A stretch of 64,000 nt of DNA from Pedococcus aerophilus (GTDB taxonomy: Bacteria; Actinomycetota; Actinomycetes; Actinomycetales; Dermatophilaceae). Of this stretch, positions 8,342-17,190 are shown piece after piece (position 1 is the stretch's first letter; each line of letters starts with the position of its first letter). The stretch covers positions 220,421 through 284,420 of the forward strand of contig NZ_BAAARN010000005.1 in NCBI RefSeq assembly GCF_039532215.1. Reading direction: 5' to 3'. The notes under the pieces are model-generated. The model did not search any database. It was not told where the DNA came from and saw nothing but the letters and a program-made list of their open reading frames with translations. The position numbers and the translations under genes were made by a program.

Positions 8342-9535
8342 TCAGACGACGCGACGCAGTCCGGGGAGCCGGGCAAGGAGCGCGGTGAGGGCGAAGGAGA
8401 GCACGACCACCACCGCGACGAGGCCGAGGACCCCCGGCACCGACTCCGCGCCCTCGACGAGGTCGACCCCCGGCAACCGGGTGACCACGGCGAGGACGAG
8501 CAGGTGGCAGGCGAACACCCCGAACGTGAGGTCGCCCAGTCGTCGCATGCGCTGGGCCGCGGCCGGTGCGGCGAGGCCGGAGGCCGGGTGCACCACGCTC
8601 CGGACGAGGACGAACAACGACACGGCGCTCAGCGCCAGGACCGCCCCTTGGTAGGTCAGCGGCGAGACCGCGGCCAACACCGCTCCCCCGCCGGTCGGTG
8701 TGCCGACGTCCGAGGACGGGTCGCCGACCAAGGCCGACTGGAGGACGAGCTCGGTGGACGTGGCGACCCAGACCAGCGCGACGAGCAGCAGCGCCCGGCC
8801 CCGCAGGACGACCCCGCCCAGGGCGTGGCCCAGCAGGAGGAAGCCGATGTAGGGGACGAACTGGGTCAGCAGGGTCAGCGGGGGCTCACGCACCGCGCTG
8901 TCCTCGAGCAGGGCGATGATCCCGCGCAGCGCGGCGTCCAGGGCCGGGAGCGCCACCAGGGCGGCGCCCGCCGTGCCGAGCTGCCGTGGGCTCCACACCC
9001 GGACCACGGGCCAGAGCATCGGCACCAGCGCGTACAGACCCAGGATGAGCCAGAAGAAGTACAGGGCCGTGTAGACCTCGCCGCGCAGGAGGTTCGCCAC
9101 GATGCCGGCCGCCGTCGTCTCGGTGTCGACCACGGCGACGACCAGGACGACGTAGACGAGGTGCCAGAAGACGAGCGGGATCCCCAGCCGACCGAGGCGC
9201 CGCCGGTAGAACTCCCGCGCCGACGGGGTCGGCGCTGCCGGCGAGGACGACGAGGACGACGAGGACGACGAGGACGACGAGGACGACGGGCGGAGGATGA
9301 CCGCCCCGCTGACCATGACGAAGACCGGGACGGCCCACTTCGCACCGAAGTCCAGCGCGGCGGCGAGCCACCACGAGGCCTGCCCGCGCACGTCGGGGTT
9401 GATGTACGTCAGTCCGGCGACGTGGATGAGGACGACACCGATGATCGCGATCACGCGCAACCAGCTCGTGTAGGCGAGCTGCTGGGCGGTCGACGGCCGG
9501 GTGTGCTGGGGCGTGGGCGTCGGGGGGGCGTCCAT
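8342..9535 (-). CDS. acyltransferase-3 (OafA/YrhL) family membrane protein
   Basis: A 397-residue polytopic membrane protein of the acyltransferase-3 family, which O-acylates sugars of envelope polymers or glycolipids. The first helix contains WLRVIAIIGVVLIHVAG, where the conserved Arg and His (R-x6-8-H type) mark the catalytic helix. About ten hydrophobic segments follow. Between TM3 and the next helix a run of 15 serines is encoded by a perfect 9-bp tandem repeat (9243-9287), in a loop that could vary in length. The adjacent wall-polymer genes make O-acetylation of a polymer plausible, though not proven. The start is ATG 9535; it is divergent from the TIGR03089 gene with a 46-bp gap. Confidence 0.8.
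   Translation of the reverse strand: MDAPPTPTPQHTRPSTAQQLAYTSWLRVIAIIGVVLIHVAGLTYINPDVRGQASWWLAAALDFGAKWAVPVFVMVSGAVILRPSSSSSSSSSSSSSSSPAAPTPSAREFYRRRLGRLGIPLVFWHLVYVVLVVAVVDTETTAAGIVANLLRGEVYTALYFFWLILGLYALVPMLWPVVRVWSPRQLGTAGAALVALPALDAALRGIIALLEDSAVREPPLTLLTQFVPYIGFLLLGHALGGVVLRGRALLLVALVWVATSTELVLQSALVGDPSSDVGTPTGGGAVLAAVSPLTYQGAVLALSAVSLFVLVRSVVHPASGLAAPAAAQRMRRLGDLTFGVFACHLLVLAVVTRLPGVDLVEGAESVPGVLGLVAVVVVLSFALTALLARLPGLRRVV
9243..9287. repeat. five-copy 9-bp tandem repeat inside the acyltransferase gene
   Basis: Five perfect copies of GAGGACGAC on the + strand. They read as Ser codons (TCG/TCC) on the minus strand and encode a 15-Ser run. Gain or loss of units would stay in frame. Confidence 0.9.
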
Positions 9536-9569
9536 GGGACCAGCATGGAGCACGCAGGCCTCCCGCCCA

Positions 9570-9575
9570 TACTGT
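9570..9575 (+). promoter_or_regulatory. leaderless -10 box for the TIGR03089 gene
   Basis: TACTGT, 6 nt before ATG 9582; no Shine-Dalgarno sequence is visible. Confidence 0.5.
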
Positions 9576-9581
9576 GGCGGC

Positions 9582-10304
9582 ATGAGCACCCCCTCGAGCG
9601 TCCTCGCCACCCTGCTGCGGACCGACCCGGCGCGCCCGCGGATCACCTTCTACGAGGACACCGACGGCCCCACCCGCGGCGAGCGCATCGAGCTCAGCGG
9701 CAAGGTCCTGGCCAACTGGGTCAACAAGGCGGCGAACGCCCTGCAGGAGGAGCTCGACGTCTCGCCCGGCTCCACCGTGCGGCTCGACCTGCCGCCGCAC
9801 TGGCGGTCGGTGTACTGGGCGCTGGCCACCTGGTCCGTCGGCGCCACCGTTGTCACCGGCACCCCGTCCTCCGACGAACAGGACGACGTCCTCGTCACCA
9901 CCGATCCTGCTGCGGCAGAAGGCTTCCCGGGTGAGGCCGTGCTCGTCACACTGGCCGCGCTCGCCCGCCGTGCCCCCGACGCCGACCCGGCACGGACCGC
10001 CATGGACGAGGCGGCGGAGCTGTCCTCCTATGGCGACCAGTTCGCCGCTTGGGAGGAGCCGGACGACGCCGACCCCGCGCTGCGCACCGACGGCGAGGAC
10101 ACGGCATACGGCGAGGTCGTCACCGACCGCGGCTGGGACCGCGGGGTGCGCGTGCACCTCGAGGGCACCGACCTGGCCGAGGTGCTCTCCGCCGCCCTGG
10201 CCGCGTGGGCCGTGGACGGCTCGGTGGTGATCAGCCGCGGCGGGCTCGACGAGGCAGCCCGCGTCCACCGGGTCGACACCGAGGGAATCACGCTGCAGCA
10301 GTAG
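9582..10304 (+). CDS. TIGR03089 family protein
   Basis: A 240-residue protein matching the actinobacterial TIGR03089 family, a shortened relative of the N-terminal part of AMP-forming acyl-CoA synthetases. Visible are a nucleotide-binding-like N-terminus (RPRITFYEDTDGPTRGERIE, ANWVNKAANAL) and RLDLPPHWRSVYWALATWSVG, the equivalent of the family's substrate-pocket helix. The downstream adenylation core motifs are absent, so catalysis is doubtful. The biochemical role is unknown. In many actinobacteria it lies near envelope-polysaccharide and LCP genes, as here. Confidence 0.75.
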   Translation: MSTPSSVLATLLRTDPARPRITFYEDTDGPTRGERIELSGKVLANWVNKAANALQEELDVSPGSTVRLDLPPHWRSVYWALATWSVGATVVTGTPSSDEQDDVLVTTDPAAAEGFPGEAVLVTLAALARRAPDADPARTAMDEAAELSSYGDQFAAWEEPDDADPALRTDGEDTAYGEVVTDRGWDRGVRVHLEGTDLAEVLSAALAAWAVDGSVVISRGGLDEAARVHRVDTEGITLQQ

Positions 10305-10326
10305 GCCTCCGCGGGTCTTGAGGCCT
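10303..10326. terminator. weak hairpin between convergent genes
   Basis: AGGCCTC (10303-10309) pairs with GAGGCCT (10320-10326) across a 10-nt loop. It overlaps the stop codon of the TIGR03089 gene and has no T tract. Confidence 0.3.
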
Positions 10327-10336
10327 CTGCCGCAGC

Positions 10337-11923
10337 TCAGCGCTTGCGCAGCTCGGCCTCGACGGCCTTCCACGTCACGGTCGCGACGACGCCGGTGCGC
10401 GCGATCTTCGCCCGTCCCTGCAGCGCCTTGACCGCGGCCTCGGTCTGTGGCCCGAACGCACCGTCGGCACCGATGCGCAGCGCCTTCTGCAGCGCGACGA
10501 CCGCCGGGCCGCTCGAGCCCTTCCTGAGGACGACGGCGTAGTGGGCCCGCAGGGGGAAGTCGCGGTCCTCCAGCGCCTTCCAGACCCTGCTGTCCGTGAC
10601 ACCGGTCGCGGGCAGCTTGCGGGCCTTCTGGAAGGCCGTGACCGCCGCAGCGGTGCGGGGCCCGTACCCACCGTCGACGGCGAGCCCGCCGAGGGCCCGC
10701 TGGAGGACCTTCACCGCGTCGCCCCGCGAGCCGGTGCGCAGCACGGTGCCCATCAGCGAGGTGTATGCCGTGGACGTGCGGGCCGGCGTGGAACGCGAGG
10801 GCGTGGGGGTGCTGGTCCGCACACCCATCAGCGCCTGCCACGTCGACGGGCCGACGATCCCGTTGGGGGTGAGGTTGCGACGGGTCTGGTACGTCTTGAC
10901 CGCAGCCTCGGTCTTCGGCCCGAACTGGCCGTCAGCAGTGATGCCGAGCGTGCGCTGCAGGCCCACCACCGCGGGACCGGTGGCGCCCTTCTTGATGGTC
11001 GTCGCGGCATACGGGGCCAGGGGGTGCGCGGCAGGCTTGGGCTTGCTGGGCTTGGCAGGAGCGGGCTTGGCCGGGGTCGCTGCGCCTCGGGCGGGGACGA
11101 GCTTGAGCGCCACCATCCGGGCCCAGGTCGGCGCGTCCATGACCCCGGTGACCGCGACGGAGTGCTTGCCCTGCCAGGTGCGGACGGCGGCCTCGGTCCG
11201 GGGGCCGAACTGCCCGTCCGCGGTGGCTCCCACGACCTTCTGCGCCAGGGCCACGTAGGGGCCGGTCGACCCCTGCGCCAGCCGCGGGTACGACGTCGCG
11301 GCGGGAGCCGGCTTGGGCGCCGACGACGGCCCGGGGTCGCTGGTCGTGATCGCCCGACCGGTCCACCAGGACGTGCGGCCGTAGGCGCCGTCCCACGAGA
11401 ACGAGAAGTGGATGTGGTCGGTGTGCGGAGCGGAACCGGTGTACGGCGCCCAGCCGCGGCCGGGGTCGTAGGCGCGCCACATCTTCTTGTTCCAGATGAT
11501 GTACATGATCCCGAAGCGACGGGCCATGGCCCCGGGCCGCCCCTGCGCGTCGGGCGCGGAGAGCCACGCGGTCACCGCGTCGGCGACGGCCTTCTCGTGC
11601 GGCTTGTTGACGCTGAGCATCCAGTCCCAGGCGCGGCCCTCGGAGTGCTCGGTCACGCCGCTGTTGCAGTTGCGGATGATGCCGTAGGACGAGGCGCCGA
11701 GGCCGTAGTGCGAGGAGAAGAGCTGCGCGAAGGCGAGGACCCCGGGCTTGGCGACCGGGTCGCACAGCCGCTGCGCCTGGTAGGGCGAGGCGACGTCCAG
11801 GGCCGAGGGCAGCGCCTTGGTCGGGGGCTTCGGCACGGGGGCGGCCTGCGCGCTCGAGATGACGAAGGGGACGGTGAGGGCGGGGATGCTCAGCACGCCG
11901 AGGGCACGGGCAGCACGCGACAC
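10337..11923 (-). CDS. secreted LAS-type metallopeptidase-like protein with four peptidoglycan-binding domains
   Basis: A 528-residue exported protein. The signal peptide covers about residues 1-27 (ending SSAQAA). Residues ~45-180 form a domain with the metal-ligand spacing of LAS/M15-type peptidases: TEHSEGRAWDW (His and Asp ligands, H-x6-D) and HTDHIHF (H-x-H). It is the type of domain seen in VldE/ARB_07466-like proteins. Four PG_binding_1 repeats follow, each with a DGxFGPxTEAAV-like core. The likely role is trimming or hydrolysing peptidoglycan at the cell surface, but the catalytic activity is inferred. The start is GTG 11923, with TGGAG seven nt upstream. A hairpin with a T-run lies in the leader. 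Confidence 0.75.
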   Translation of the reverse strand: MSRAARALGVLSIPALTVPFVISSAQAAPVPKPPTKALPSALDVASPYQAQRLCDPVAKPGVLAFAQLFSSHYGLGASSYGIIRNCNSGVTEHSEGRAWDWMLSVNKPHEKAVADAVTAWLSAPDAQGRPGAMARRFGIMYIIWNKKMWRAYDPGRGWAPYTGSAPHTDHIHFSFSWDGAYGRTSWWTGRAITTSDPGPSSAPKPAPAATSYPRLAQGSTGPYVALAQKVVGATADGQFGPRTEAAVRTWQGKHSVAVTGVMDAPTWARMVALKLVPARGAATPAKPAPAKPSKPKPAAHPLAPYAATTIKKGATGPAVVGLQRTLGITADGQFGPKTEAAVKTYQTRRNLTPNGIVGPSTWQALMGVRTSTPTPSRSTPARTSTAYTSLMGTVLRTGSRGDAVKVLQRALGGLAVDGGYGPRTAAAVTAFQKARKLPATGVTDSRVWKALEDRDFPLRAHYAVVLRKGSSGPAVVALQKALRIGADGAFGPQTEAAVKALQGRAKIARTGVVATVTWKAVEAELRKR

Positions 11924-11976
11924 AGGACGCTCCAGGGGGGATGGCGCCTCTGGTCAGGAGGCGCTGGCGGATCGGC

Positions 11977-12014
11977 AAAACGCCCGTCCCGGAGGGTGAC
12001 GTCCGGAGCGGGCG
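11977..12014 (-). promoter_or_regulatory. leader hairpin followed by T-run (attenuator or terminator candidate)
   Basis: On the minus strand CGCCCG and an inner CCGGA stem pair with TCCGG and CGGGCG, and the 3' arm is followed directly by TTTT. It lies about 54 nt upstream of GTG 11923, so it is positioned to control the peptidoglycan-hydrolase-like gene by premature termination. Confidence 0.45.
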
Positions 12015-12301
12015 AGACATTTGTCCCACCAGTGCACTCCTGTCACAAGGGCTTCATCCGAACTACAACCGTGGAGTTCGACTCTCCCTCCCCCGTCCGG
12101 TCGATGGCGCTGCCGCTTTTCCTGCCCGTGCTGTTCCGTCCGGTCGGGGCACACGGGGGTGGTCCTCGGGCCCCCCTCCCTCAGTGCGCACCTGATGCCA
12201 CTCCCCCTCCCTGAGTGGTTGGGGTCCTGGGTGTGGGCCGGACACGCGCGGTGGGCGGAACGGTGGGGAGGGACCACGCACGGGGCGTCGAGGCTGCCGA
12301 C

Positions 12302-12307
12302 TAGAGT
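12302..12307 (+). promoter_or_regulatory. leaderless -10 box for scoA
   Basis: TAGAGT, 7 nt before ATG 12315. Confidence 0.5.
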
Positions 12308-12314
12308 CGCCGCC

Positions 12315-13157
12315 ATGGACAAAGTCGTCTCCTCCGCAGCCGAGGCCATCGACGGAATCGTCGACGGCTCCTCCCTGTCGGTGGGTGGCTTCGGGCTCTG
12401 CGGGGTCCCGAGCGTGCTCATCGACGCGATCCACCACACGGGGGTGAGCGACCTCGAGGCCATCTCCAACAACTGTGGCGTGGACGAGTGGGGCCTCGGG
12501 ATCCTGCTCAAGGACAAGCGGATCCGCCGCATGGTCTCCTCGTACGTCGGGGAGAACAAGGAGTTCGCCCGCCAGTACCTCTCGGGCGAGCTCGAGGTCG
12601 AGCTCACGCCGCAGGGCACCCTCGCCGAGCGCCTGCGCGCCGGCGGCTCCGGCATCCCCGCGTTCTACACCGTGACCGGTGCCGGCACCCAGGTCGCCGA
12701 GGGTGGCCTGCCCTGGCTGTATGCCGCCGACGGCAGCGTCGCGAAGGCCTCACCTCCCAAGGAGAGCAAGGTCTTCGAGATCGACGGCGAGGACAAGGAG
12801 TTCATCCTCGAGCGGGCGATCGTCGCCGACTTCGGCCTGGTCCGCGCCTGGAAGGGCGACCGCCACGGCAACCTCGTCTTCCGCAAGAGCTCGCGCAACT
12901 TCAACCCGCTCGCCGCCATGGCGGGCCGTGTCACCATCGCCGAGGTCGAGGAGCTGGTCGAGCCCGGCGAGCTCGAGCCCGACCAGGTCCACCTGCCCGG
13001 CATCTACGTGCACCGGGTGCTGCCGCTGACCGCGGAGCAGGCCGCCGACAAGAAGATCGAGCGCCGCACCACCCGCCCGCGCACCGAGGGCGGCGACGCG
13101 CCTGCGGGCGCCGGCAGCGAGACCCCCGCCACCGACGGCACGAGCAAGGAGGCCTGA
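12315..13157 (+). CDS. scoA: 3-oxoacid CoA-transferase subunit A (succinyl-CoA:3-ketoacid type)
   Basis: A 280-residue alpha subunit of a class I CoA-transferase, which moves CoA from succinyl-CoA to acetoacetate or a related 3-oxoacid. Typical family strings are [18 protein letters not shown] near the N-terminus, [12 protein letters not shown], and [20 protein letters not shown] 25-30 residue Thr/Ala-rich tail at the C-terminus (after [12 protein letters not shown]) is longer than in well-known homologues. The catalytic Glu is in the partner subunit encoded one nucleotide downstream, so both are surely co-translated. The expected pathway is ketone-body or branched-chain/propionate catabolism in the cytoplasm. 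Confidence 0.9.
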   Translation: MDKVVSSAAEAIDGIVDGSSLSVGGFGLCGVPSVLIDAIHHTGVSDLEAISNNCGVDEWGLGILLKDKRIRRMVSSYVGENKEFARQYLSGELEVELTPQGTLAERLRAGGSGIPAFYTVTGAGTQVAEGGLPWLYAADGSVAKASPPKESKVFEIDGEDKEFILERAIVADFGLVRAWKGDRHGNLVFRKSSRNFNPLAAMAGRVTIAEVEELVEPGELEPDQVHLPGIYVHRVLPLTAEQAADKKIERRTTRPRTEGGDAPAGAGSETPATDGTSKEA

Positions 13158-13158
13158 G

Positions 13159-13797
13159 ATGGCACTGACCCGTGAGCAGATGGCGGCCCGCGCCGCCCAG
13201 GAGCTGTCCGACGGCTCGTACGTCAACCTCGGCATCGGCTTGCCGACGCTGGTCCCCAACTACGTCCCGGACGACGTCGAGATCGTCCTGCAGTCCGAGA
13301 ACGGCATCCTCGGCGTCGGCGCGTATCCCTATGAGGGAGAAGAGGACCCGGACCTCATCAACGCCGGCAAGGAGACCGTGACCCTGCGTCGTGGGGCGTC
13401 CTTCTTCGACTCGGCCCAGAGCTTCGGCATGATCCGCGGCGGGAAGGTCGACGCGGCGATCCTCGGCGCGATGCAGGTGTCCGCGAAGGGCGACATCGCC
13501 AACTGGATGATCCCCGGCAAGATGGTCAAGGGCATGGGCGGCGCGATGGACCTGGTCCACGGCGCCAAGAAGGTCATCGTCCTCATGGAGCACAACGCCA
13601 AGGACGGGTCCTACAAGATCGTCGACGAGTGCTCGCTGCCCTACACCGGCCGCGGCGTCGTCCAGCGGATCATCACCGACCTGTGCGTCTTCGACGTCAC
13701 CGACGACGGCCTGGTCCTGCGCGAGCTCGCCGAGGGAGTCACCGAGGACGAGGTCCGCGAGAAGACCGAGCCGAAGTTCACGACCGACCTCGCCTGA
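13159..13797 (+). CDS. scoB: 3-oxoacid CoA-transferase subunit B
   Basis: A 212-residue beta subunit. [14 protein letters not shown] and SENGILGVG are the hallmark strings; the Glu of SENG is the residue that forms the glutamyl-CoA thioester intermediate. [22 protein letters not shown] and [11 protein letters not shown] are also family-typical. It is one nucleotide downstream of scoA (TGA-G-ATG), giving stoichiometric expression. The transcript ends at a strong symmetric hairpin. Confidence 0.92.
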   Translation: MALTREQMAARAAQELSDGSYVNLGIGLPTLVPNYVPDDVEIVLQSENGILGVGAYPYEGEEDPDLINAGKETVTLRRGASFFDSAQSFGMIRGGKVDAAILGAMQVSAKGDIANWMIPGKMVKGMGGAMDLVHGAKKVIVLMEHNAKDGSYKIVDECSLPYTGRGVVQRIITDLCVFDVTDDGLVLRELAEGVTEDEVREKTEPKFTTDLA

Positions 13798-13870
13798 CGG
13801 GACCAACGGCTGACGCGACGAGGGTTGACGGCCCGACGGGCCGCGTGAGCCATCCCGATCCTCCTGACGC

Positions 13871-13911
13871 ACGACGAAGGGCCCGCACCATCGGTGCGGG
13901 CCCTTCGTCGT
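13871..13911. terminator. strong bidirectional terminator hairpin
   Basis: A perfect 19-bp inverted repeat with a 3-nt loop (ATC), between convergent scoB and the SpoIID-CWB2 gene. The stem starts ACGACGAAGGG and ends CCCTTCGTCGT. It has no long T tract, as is common in high-GC actinobacteria. Confidence 0.8.
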
Positions 13912-13915
13912 CGCC

Positions 13916-16294
13916 TCAGCTGTTCGCTGCGGTCGTCAGCGTCCGGCTCGAGACCACCGCCGTGCCACCCACCGCGGTGAGCGTCTCCAGCTGGGAGCTC
14001 GTCTGCAGCGTCGCGAGGGCGTCGCCGCCGAGGGTGGAGCCCTGCGTCAGCGCGATGACGCGCTGGAGGGTGCCTGCCACGAGCGAGTCGACCAGGGCGC
14101 CGTCCCTGCCCGAGGTCAGCACGATCTCGGACCTCACCGGCATGCGGGGGCCGTAGAACGCCGCGACGGCTGCCGAGACCTCGTACCGGTCCGCCCCGCC
14201 GAGCCGCGTGATGGTGGTGAGCCCGGCCGCCTTGAGCTGCGACTGGACCGTCGCGGAGACGACCGCCTCGCCACCGACGATCCGGGCCGCCGTGGCCCCG
14301 GTGGCGGTCAGCGCCGAGCGGGTCGAGTCGTGCAGGCGGTCGACCGGCGTGAGCAGGATCGGCTCACGCAGGGCGGACGCGGGTCCGGACACCCCGAGGG
14401 CGTCGGGCAGGCCCTCGCCGCCGGCGATGACGACGGTCGGCACGGCGCGCTTGGACTTGATGAGCTTGGCCACCAGGGCGGACGTCGCGAACCGGTTGGC
14501 CCCACCGAGGCGCTTCACCGTGATGCCGCGCTTGGTCAGCTGGGAGGCCACCGCGTCGGAGACGACCGAGGTGCCACCGACGATGTATGCCGTCCTGACG
14601 GCGCTGCCGCGGCGGTTCAGCTCGGTGACGGTGGCGGAGGGGAGCCTGCCCTGCTGGGTCAGCAGGAGCGGGCCACCCACGGTGGCGGCCAGCGGCCCGG
14701 AGACGGCGGCGTCCACGAGCAGGCCGTCGCCGCCGGCGATGACCACGGCGCTGGCGGACTGCGACACGCGACCGGCGACGGCGGCCGCCGAGGCGTAGCG
14801 GTCGGCCCCGGACAGTCGGCCAGTGAGGTGCCGGATCATCGTCGAGTTCACCTGACCGGAGAACGGCGACCCCGAGGCGACCACGGCGCGGAGCCGGTCG
14901 CCGGTGACGGTCTTGACCGTCCCTGCCGACGAGGTGGCGGTCGCGGTGCGGACCCCGCCGTTGGCGGTGCGGTCGGACAGGTCCAGCCGGGCGACGTCGG
15001 TGAGTCCGAAGACCCTGGCCAGCGAGGAGGTGCTGGCGACCTGGCGCCAGTCGCGTGCCGGGTTGCTGGACTTGAGGCTCCACGGGTCCGAGACACCGCG
15101 CAGGTACGGCAGCGGCGTGCCGCCCCAGACGTCCTCGTTGTTCTCGGTACGTCCCCCCGAGGACGAGGAGAAGAAGGCCTGGATGATGGCGCCGTCGTAC
15201 CGGGCGACGTAGCCGCGGTCGGCGGACGACGCGGCGCGGACGGCGTTGCGCCAGTTGGGCCACCACGGCTGGTTGCCGTTGCCCAGCACGGTCGAGTAGC
15301 CGGCGTAGACCTGGTCGGCGGTGGTGTCGTAGAGGTGGCAGTCGCAGGACGACTTCACCTTCCCGCCGAGCGCCTGGTACTTGCTCAGGGCGTAGCCGCG
15401 CGCTGCGGCGGCCTGGGCCTTCAGCGCCTCCACGTTCCACGACCAGGGGCTCTCGGCGATGTAGTCGAGGTACTCGTCGTGCAGCCGCACGCGGTTGACG
15501 ACGTTCCAGCTGCTCGTGCCGTAGGGCTTCATCCGGACGGTGCCGTCGCGGTACTGCGTCCCGCCGATCTTCATCAGGGTCTTGTCGTTCATGCCCGGGA
15601 GGCTGTCCCAGCGCAGGATGGCCGTCGCGCCCGCGAGCGAGGTCGCGCCGGTGCACGACGAGCAGCTGGCCTTGATGGTGGCGCCCGAGCGGCTGAACGC
15701 CACCGCGTCACCGAGCTTGCCGGTCATGGTGCGGGAGTCACCGGCGACCACGACGGTGAACGCGCCGCCACCGTTGCCCGACGCGACCAGGGACGGGACG
15801 GCCGTCACCGTGCTCGACCCGGAGACCTGGTTGAGGATGTTGACGTCCAGCGTCTGGTTGTCGGTGACCGCGTCGTACGTCGTGCCCGTGTAGTAGTGCC
15901 GCAGGATCTGCGAGGCCGTGCTGCCGGCCTTGGCCATCTCGAACGCGCCGTACTGGCTCATGCCGATGCCGTGGCCCCAGCCTGCTCCGCGCAGCACCCA
16001 CGAGGACGCCCCGGCAGCGGTCGCGCCCGCGCCGGCCGCGCGCTGCGCGTCGGTGGCGGCCGCGGCTTCGCTGGGGCCGACCGCCTGGGCCGTCGGGTCG
16101 AGGGCCGGCCCGTCCGGGTTGCCGTCGGCGGGGCTCTCCTCGAACGTCGGGCGCGGCTGGTTGGCGCCCCACTGCGGGTCCGGTGCGGAGCCGGCGGCGG
16201 ACGCCGCGGTGGGCACGGCCAACCCGAGGGCTACGGCACCGACGGCCGTCGCAGCGAGGGAGCGGACGGCATACCGTCGCGTGGTTCGGAACAC
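13916..16294 (-). CDS. secreted SpoIID/LytB-domain protein with CWB2 repeats
   Basis: A 792-residue exported protein. The signal peptide covers residues 1-33. GAGWGHGIGMSQYGA at ~104-117 and YIAESPWSWNVEALKAQAAA around residue 280 are SpoIID/LytB signatures; SpoIID is a lytic transglycosylase acting on denuded glycan strands, and the Glu of AESPW aligns with its catalytic acid. A second conserved segment is AFFSSSSGGRTENNEDVWGG. From residue ~492 to the end come three CWB2 repeats (RLSGADRYAS, RLGGANRFATS, RLGGADRYEVS). The GHG motif precedes the catalytic Glu, the reverse of the Bacillus order. The start is GTG 16294, with AGAGGA 8 nt upstream. A Cys pair (SCSSC and SCDCH) may form disulfides. 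Confidence 0.85.
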   Translation of the reverse strand: MFRTTRRYAVRSLAATAVGAVALGLAVPTAASAAGSAPDPQWGANQPRPTFEESPADGNPDGPALDPTAQAVGPSEAAAATDAQRAAGAGATAAGASSWVLRGAGWGHGIGMSQYGAFEMAKAGSTASQILRHYYTGTTYDAVTDNQTLDVNILNQVSGSSTVTAVPSLVASGNGGGAFTVVVAGDSRTMTGKLGDAVAFSRSGATIKASCSSCTGATSLAGATAILRWDSLPGMNDKTLMKIGGTQYRDGTVRMKPYGTSSWNVVNRVRLHDEYLDYIAESPWSWNVEALKAQAAAARGYALSKYQALGGKVKSSCDCHLYDTTADQVYAGYSTVLGNGNQPWWPNWRNAVRAASSADRGYVARYDGAIIQAFFSSSSGGRTENNEDVWGGTPLPYLRGVSDPWSLKSSNPARDWRQVASTSSLARVFGLTDVARLDLSDRTANGGVRTATATSSAGTVKTVTGDRLRAVVASGSPFSGQVNSTMIRHLTGRLSGADRYASAAAVAGRVSQSASAVVIAGGDGLLVDAAVSGPLAATVGGPLLLTQQGRLPSATVTELNRRGSAVRTAYIVGGTSVVSDAVASQLTKRGITVKRLGGANRFATSALVAKLIKSKRAVPTVVIAGGEGLPDALGVSGPASALREPILLTPVDRLHDSTRSALTATGATAARIVGGEAVVSATVQSQLKAAGLTTITRLGGADRYEVSAAVAAFYGPRMPVRSEIVLTSGRDGALVDSLVAGTLQRVIALTQGSTLGGDALATLQTSSQLETLTAVGGTAVVSSRTLTTAANS

Positions 16295-16507
16295 GGGGGG
16301 TGTCCTCTCACTCTCATGAGTCTGTCGGAGCGGGCAGGAGGCGCCGCCAAATCGGGCAACAGGGCCCACAGTCACACATCGGTCACGGTGGTCCCAGCCT
16401 GAGGAGAACAGCCGTGGCCTTTTCGTTACGCGGGCCACCCCACCACCCGCACCGCCGATTCTCCTCCTCCCCCACCGCGCCTGACCAGCGTCACGTGCAC
16501 GGGCCAC

Positions 16508-16513
16508 TAGGCT
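16508..16513 (+). promoter_or_regulatory. -10 box, near-leaderless
   Basis: TAGGCT, 8 nt before ATG 16522. Confidence 0.45.
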
Positions 16514-16521
16514 GGCCGACG

Positions 16522-17190
16522 ATGAACGACGACGTCTGGCTGGTCATACCGCTCTACAACGAGGCCCAGGTCATCGGTGACGTGGTGGCCACCGCCAGAG
16601 CGGTCTTCCCGCACGTCGTCTGCATCGACGACGGGTCGCGCGACGCGAGCGCCGCTGCCGCCGAGGCCGCAGGTGCCGTCGTGGTGCGGCACCCCGTCAA
16701 CCTCGGGCAGGGCGCGGCCCTCCAGACCGGTTTCAGCTACGCCCTCGGCGACCCCGGTATGCAGTGGGTCGTCACCTTCGACGCGGACGGGCAGCACCAG
16801 GTCGCGGATGTCGTGGCGATGCTGGACAAGGCGCGCGCGGAGTCGCTGGACGTGGTCTTCGGGTCGAGGTTCCTCGACGACCGGACCAAGGCGTCGTTCC
16901 TCAAGAAGCTCGTCCTGCGGGCAGCGGTCGGCTACACCAACCTCACCACCAAGACCCGGCTCACCGACGCGCACAACGGCCTGCGGCTGATCTCGCGGCC
17001 CGTGGTCGAGCGGATCGACATCACCCAGAACCGCATGGCGCACGCGTCGGAGCTCGTCGCCCAGATCGGCGACATGGACGTCCGGTACGGCGAAAGCCCG
17101 GTGCACATCCTCTACACCGACTACTCCAAGGCCAAGGGCCAGTCGATCTGGAACGCCGTCAACATCCTCGTGGAGCTGATTCTCCGATGA
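16522..17190 (+). CDS. family 2 glycosyltransferase (polyprenyl-phosphate sugar synthase type)
   Basis: A compact 222-residue GT-A enzyme consisting only of the catalytic domain: VIPLYNEAQVIGDV at the start, CIDDGSRDAS at the nucleotide site, NLGQGAALQTGFSYA and the metal-binding FDADGQHQ. FGSRFLDDRTKASFLKK and LTDAHNGLRLISR are typical of dolichyl/undecaprenyl-phosphate mannose- or glucose-synthase relatives. It has no membrane segment itself, but the next gene, a DUF2304 membrane protein, overlaps its stop by 4 nt (ATGA). This common pairing suggests that DUF2304 docks it at the membrane. The sugar is unknown. Confidence 0.85.
   Translation: MNDDVWLVIPLYNEAQVIGDVVATARAVFPHVVCIDDGSRDASAAAAEAAGAVVVRHPVNLGQGAALQTGFSYALGDPGMQWVVTFDADGQHQVADVVAMLDKARAESLDVVFGSRFLDDRTKASFLKKLVLRAAVGYTNLTTKTRLTDAHNGLRLISRPVVERIDITQNRMAHASELVAQIGDMDVRYGESPVHILYTDYSKAKGQSIWNAVNILVELILR

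Larger units (their letters stand above)
11924..12314. other. 391-bp divergent intergenic region
   Basis: This gap separates the minus-strand peptidoglycan-binding protein gene from scoA. Reading towards the minus-strand gene it contains a candidate attenuator hairpin (11977-12014). Reading towards scoA it ends in a TAGAGT box. The middle is C/G-skewed with short inverted words (CCACTC/GAGTGG near 12199-12219). I tested it for the ydaO/c-di-AMP riboswitch often found before actinobacterial cell-wall hydrolase genes and could not recognise that consensus. Confidence 0.6.

Noticed and set aside
9243..9287. Possible CRISPR-like array
   Set aside because: The units are contiguous 9-bp coding repeats with no spacers.
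11924..12100. c-di-AMP (ydaO) riboswitch before the wall-hydrolase gene
   Set aside because: I could not find the conserved ydaO core; only a simple hairpin with a T-run is visible.
14330..16402. A 690-codon + strand frame over the SpoIID-CWB2 gene
   Set aside because: Shadow of a strongly supported secreted protein gene; no domain is visible.
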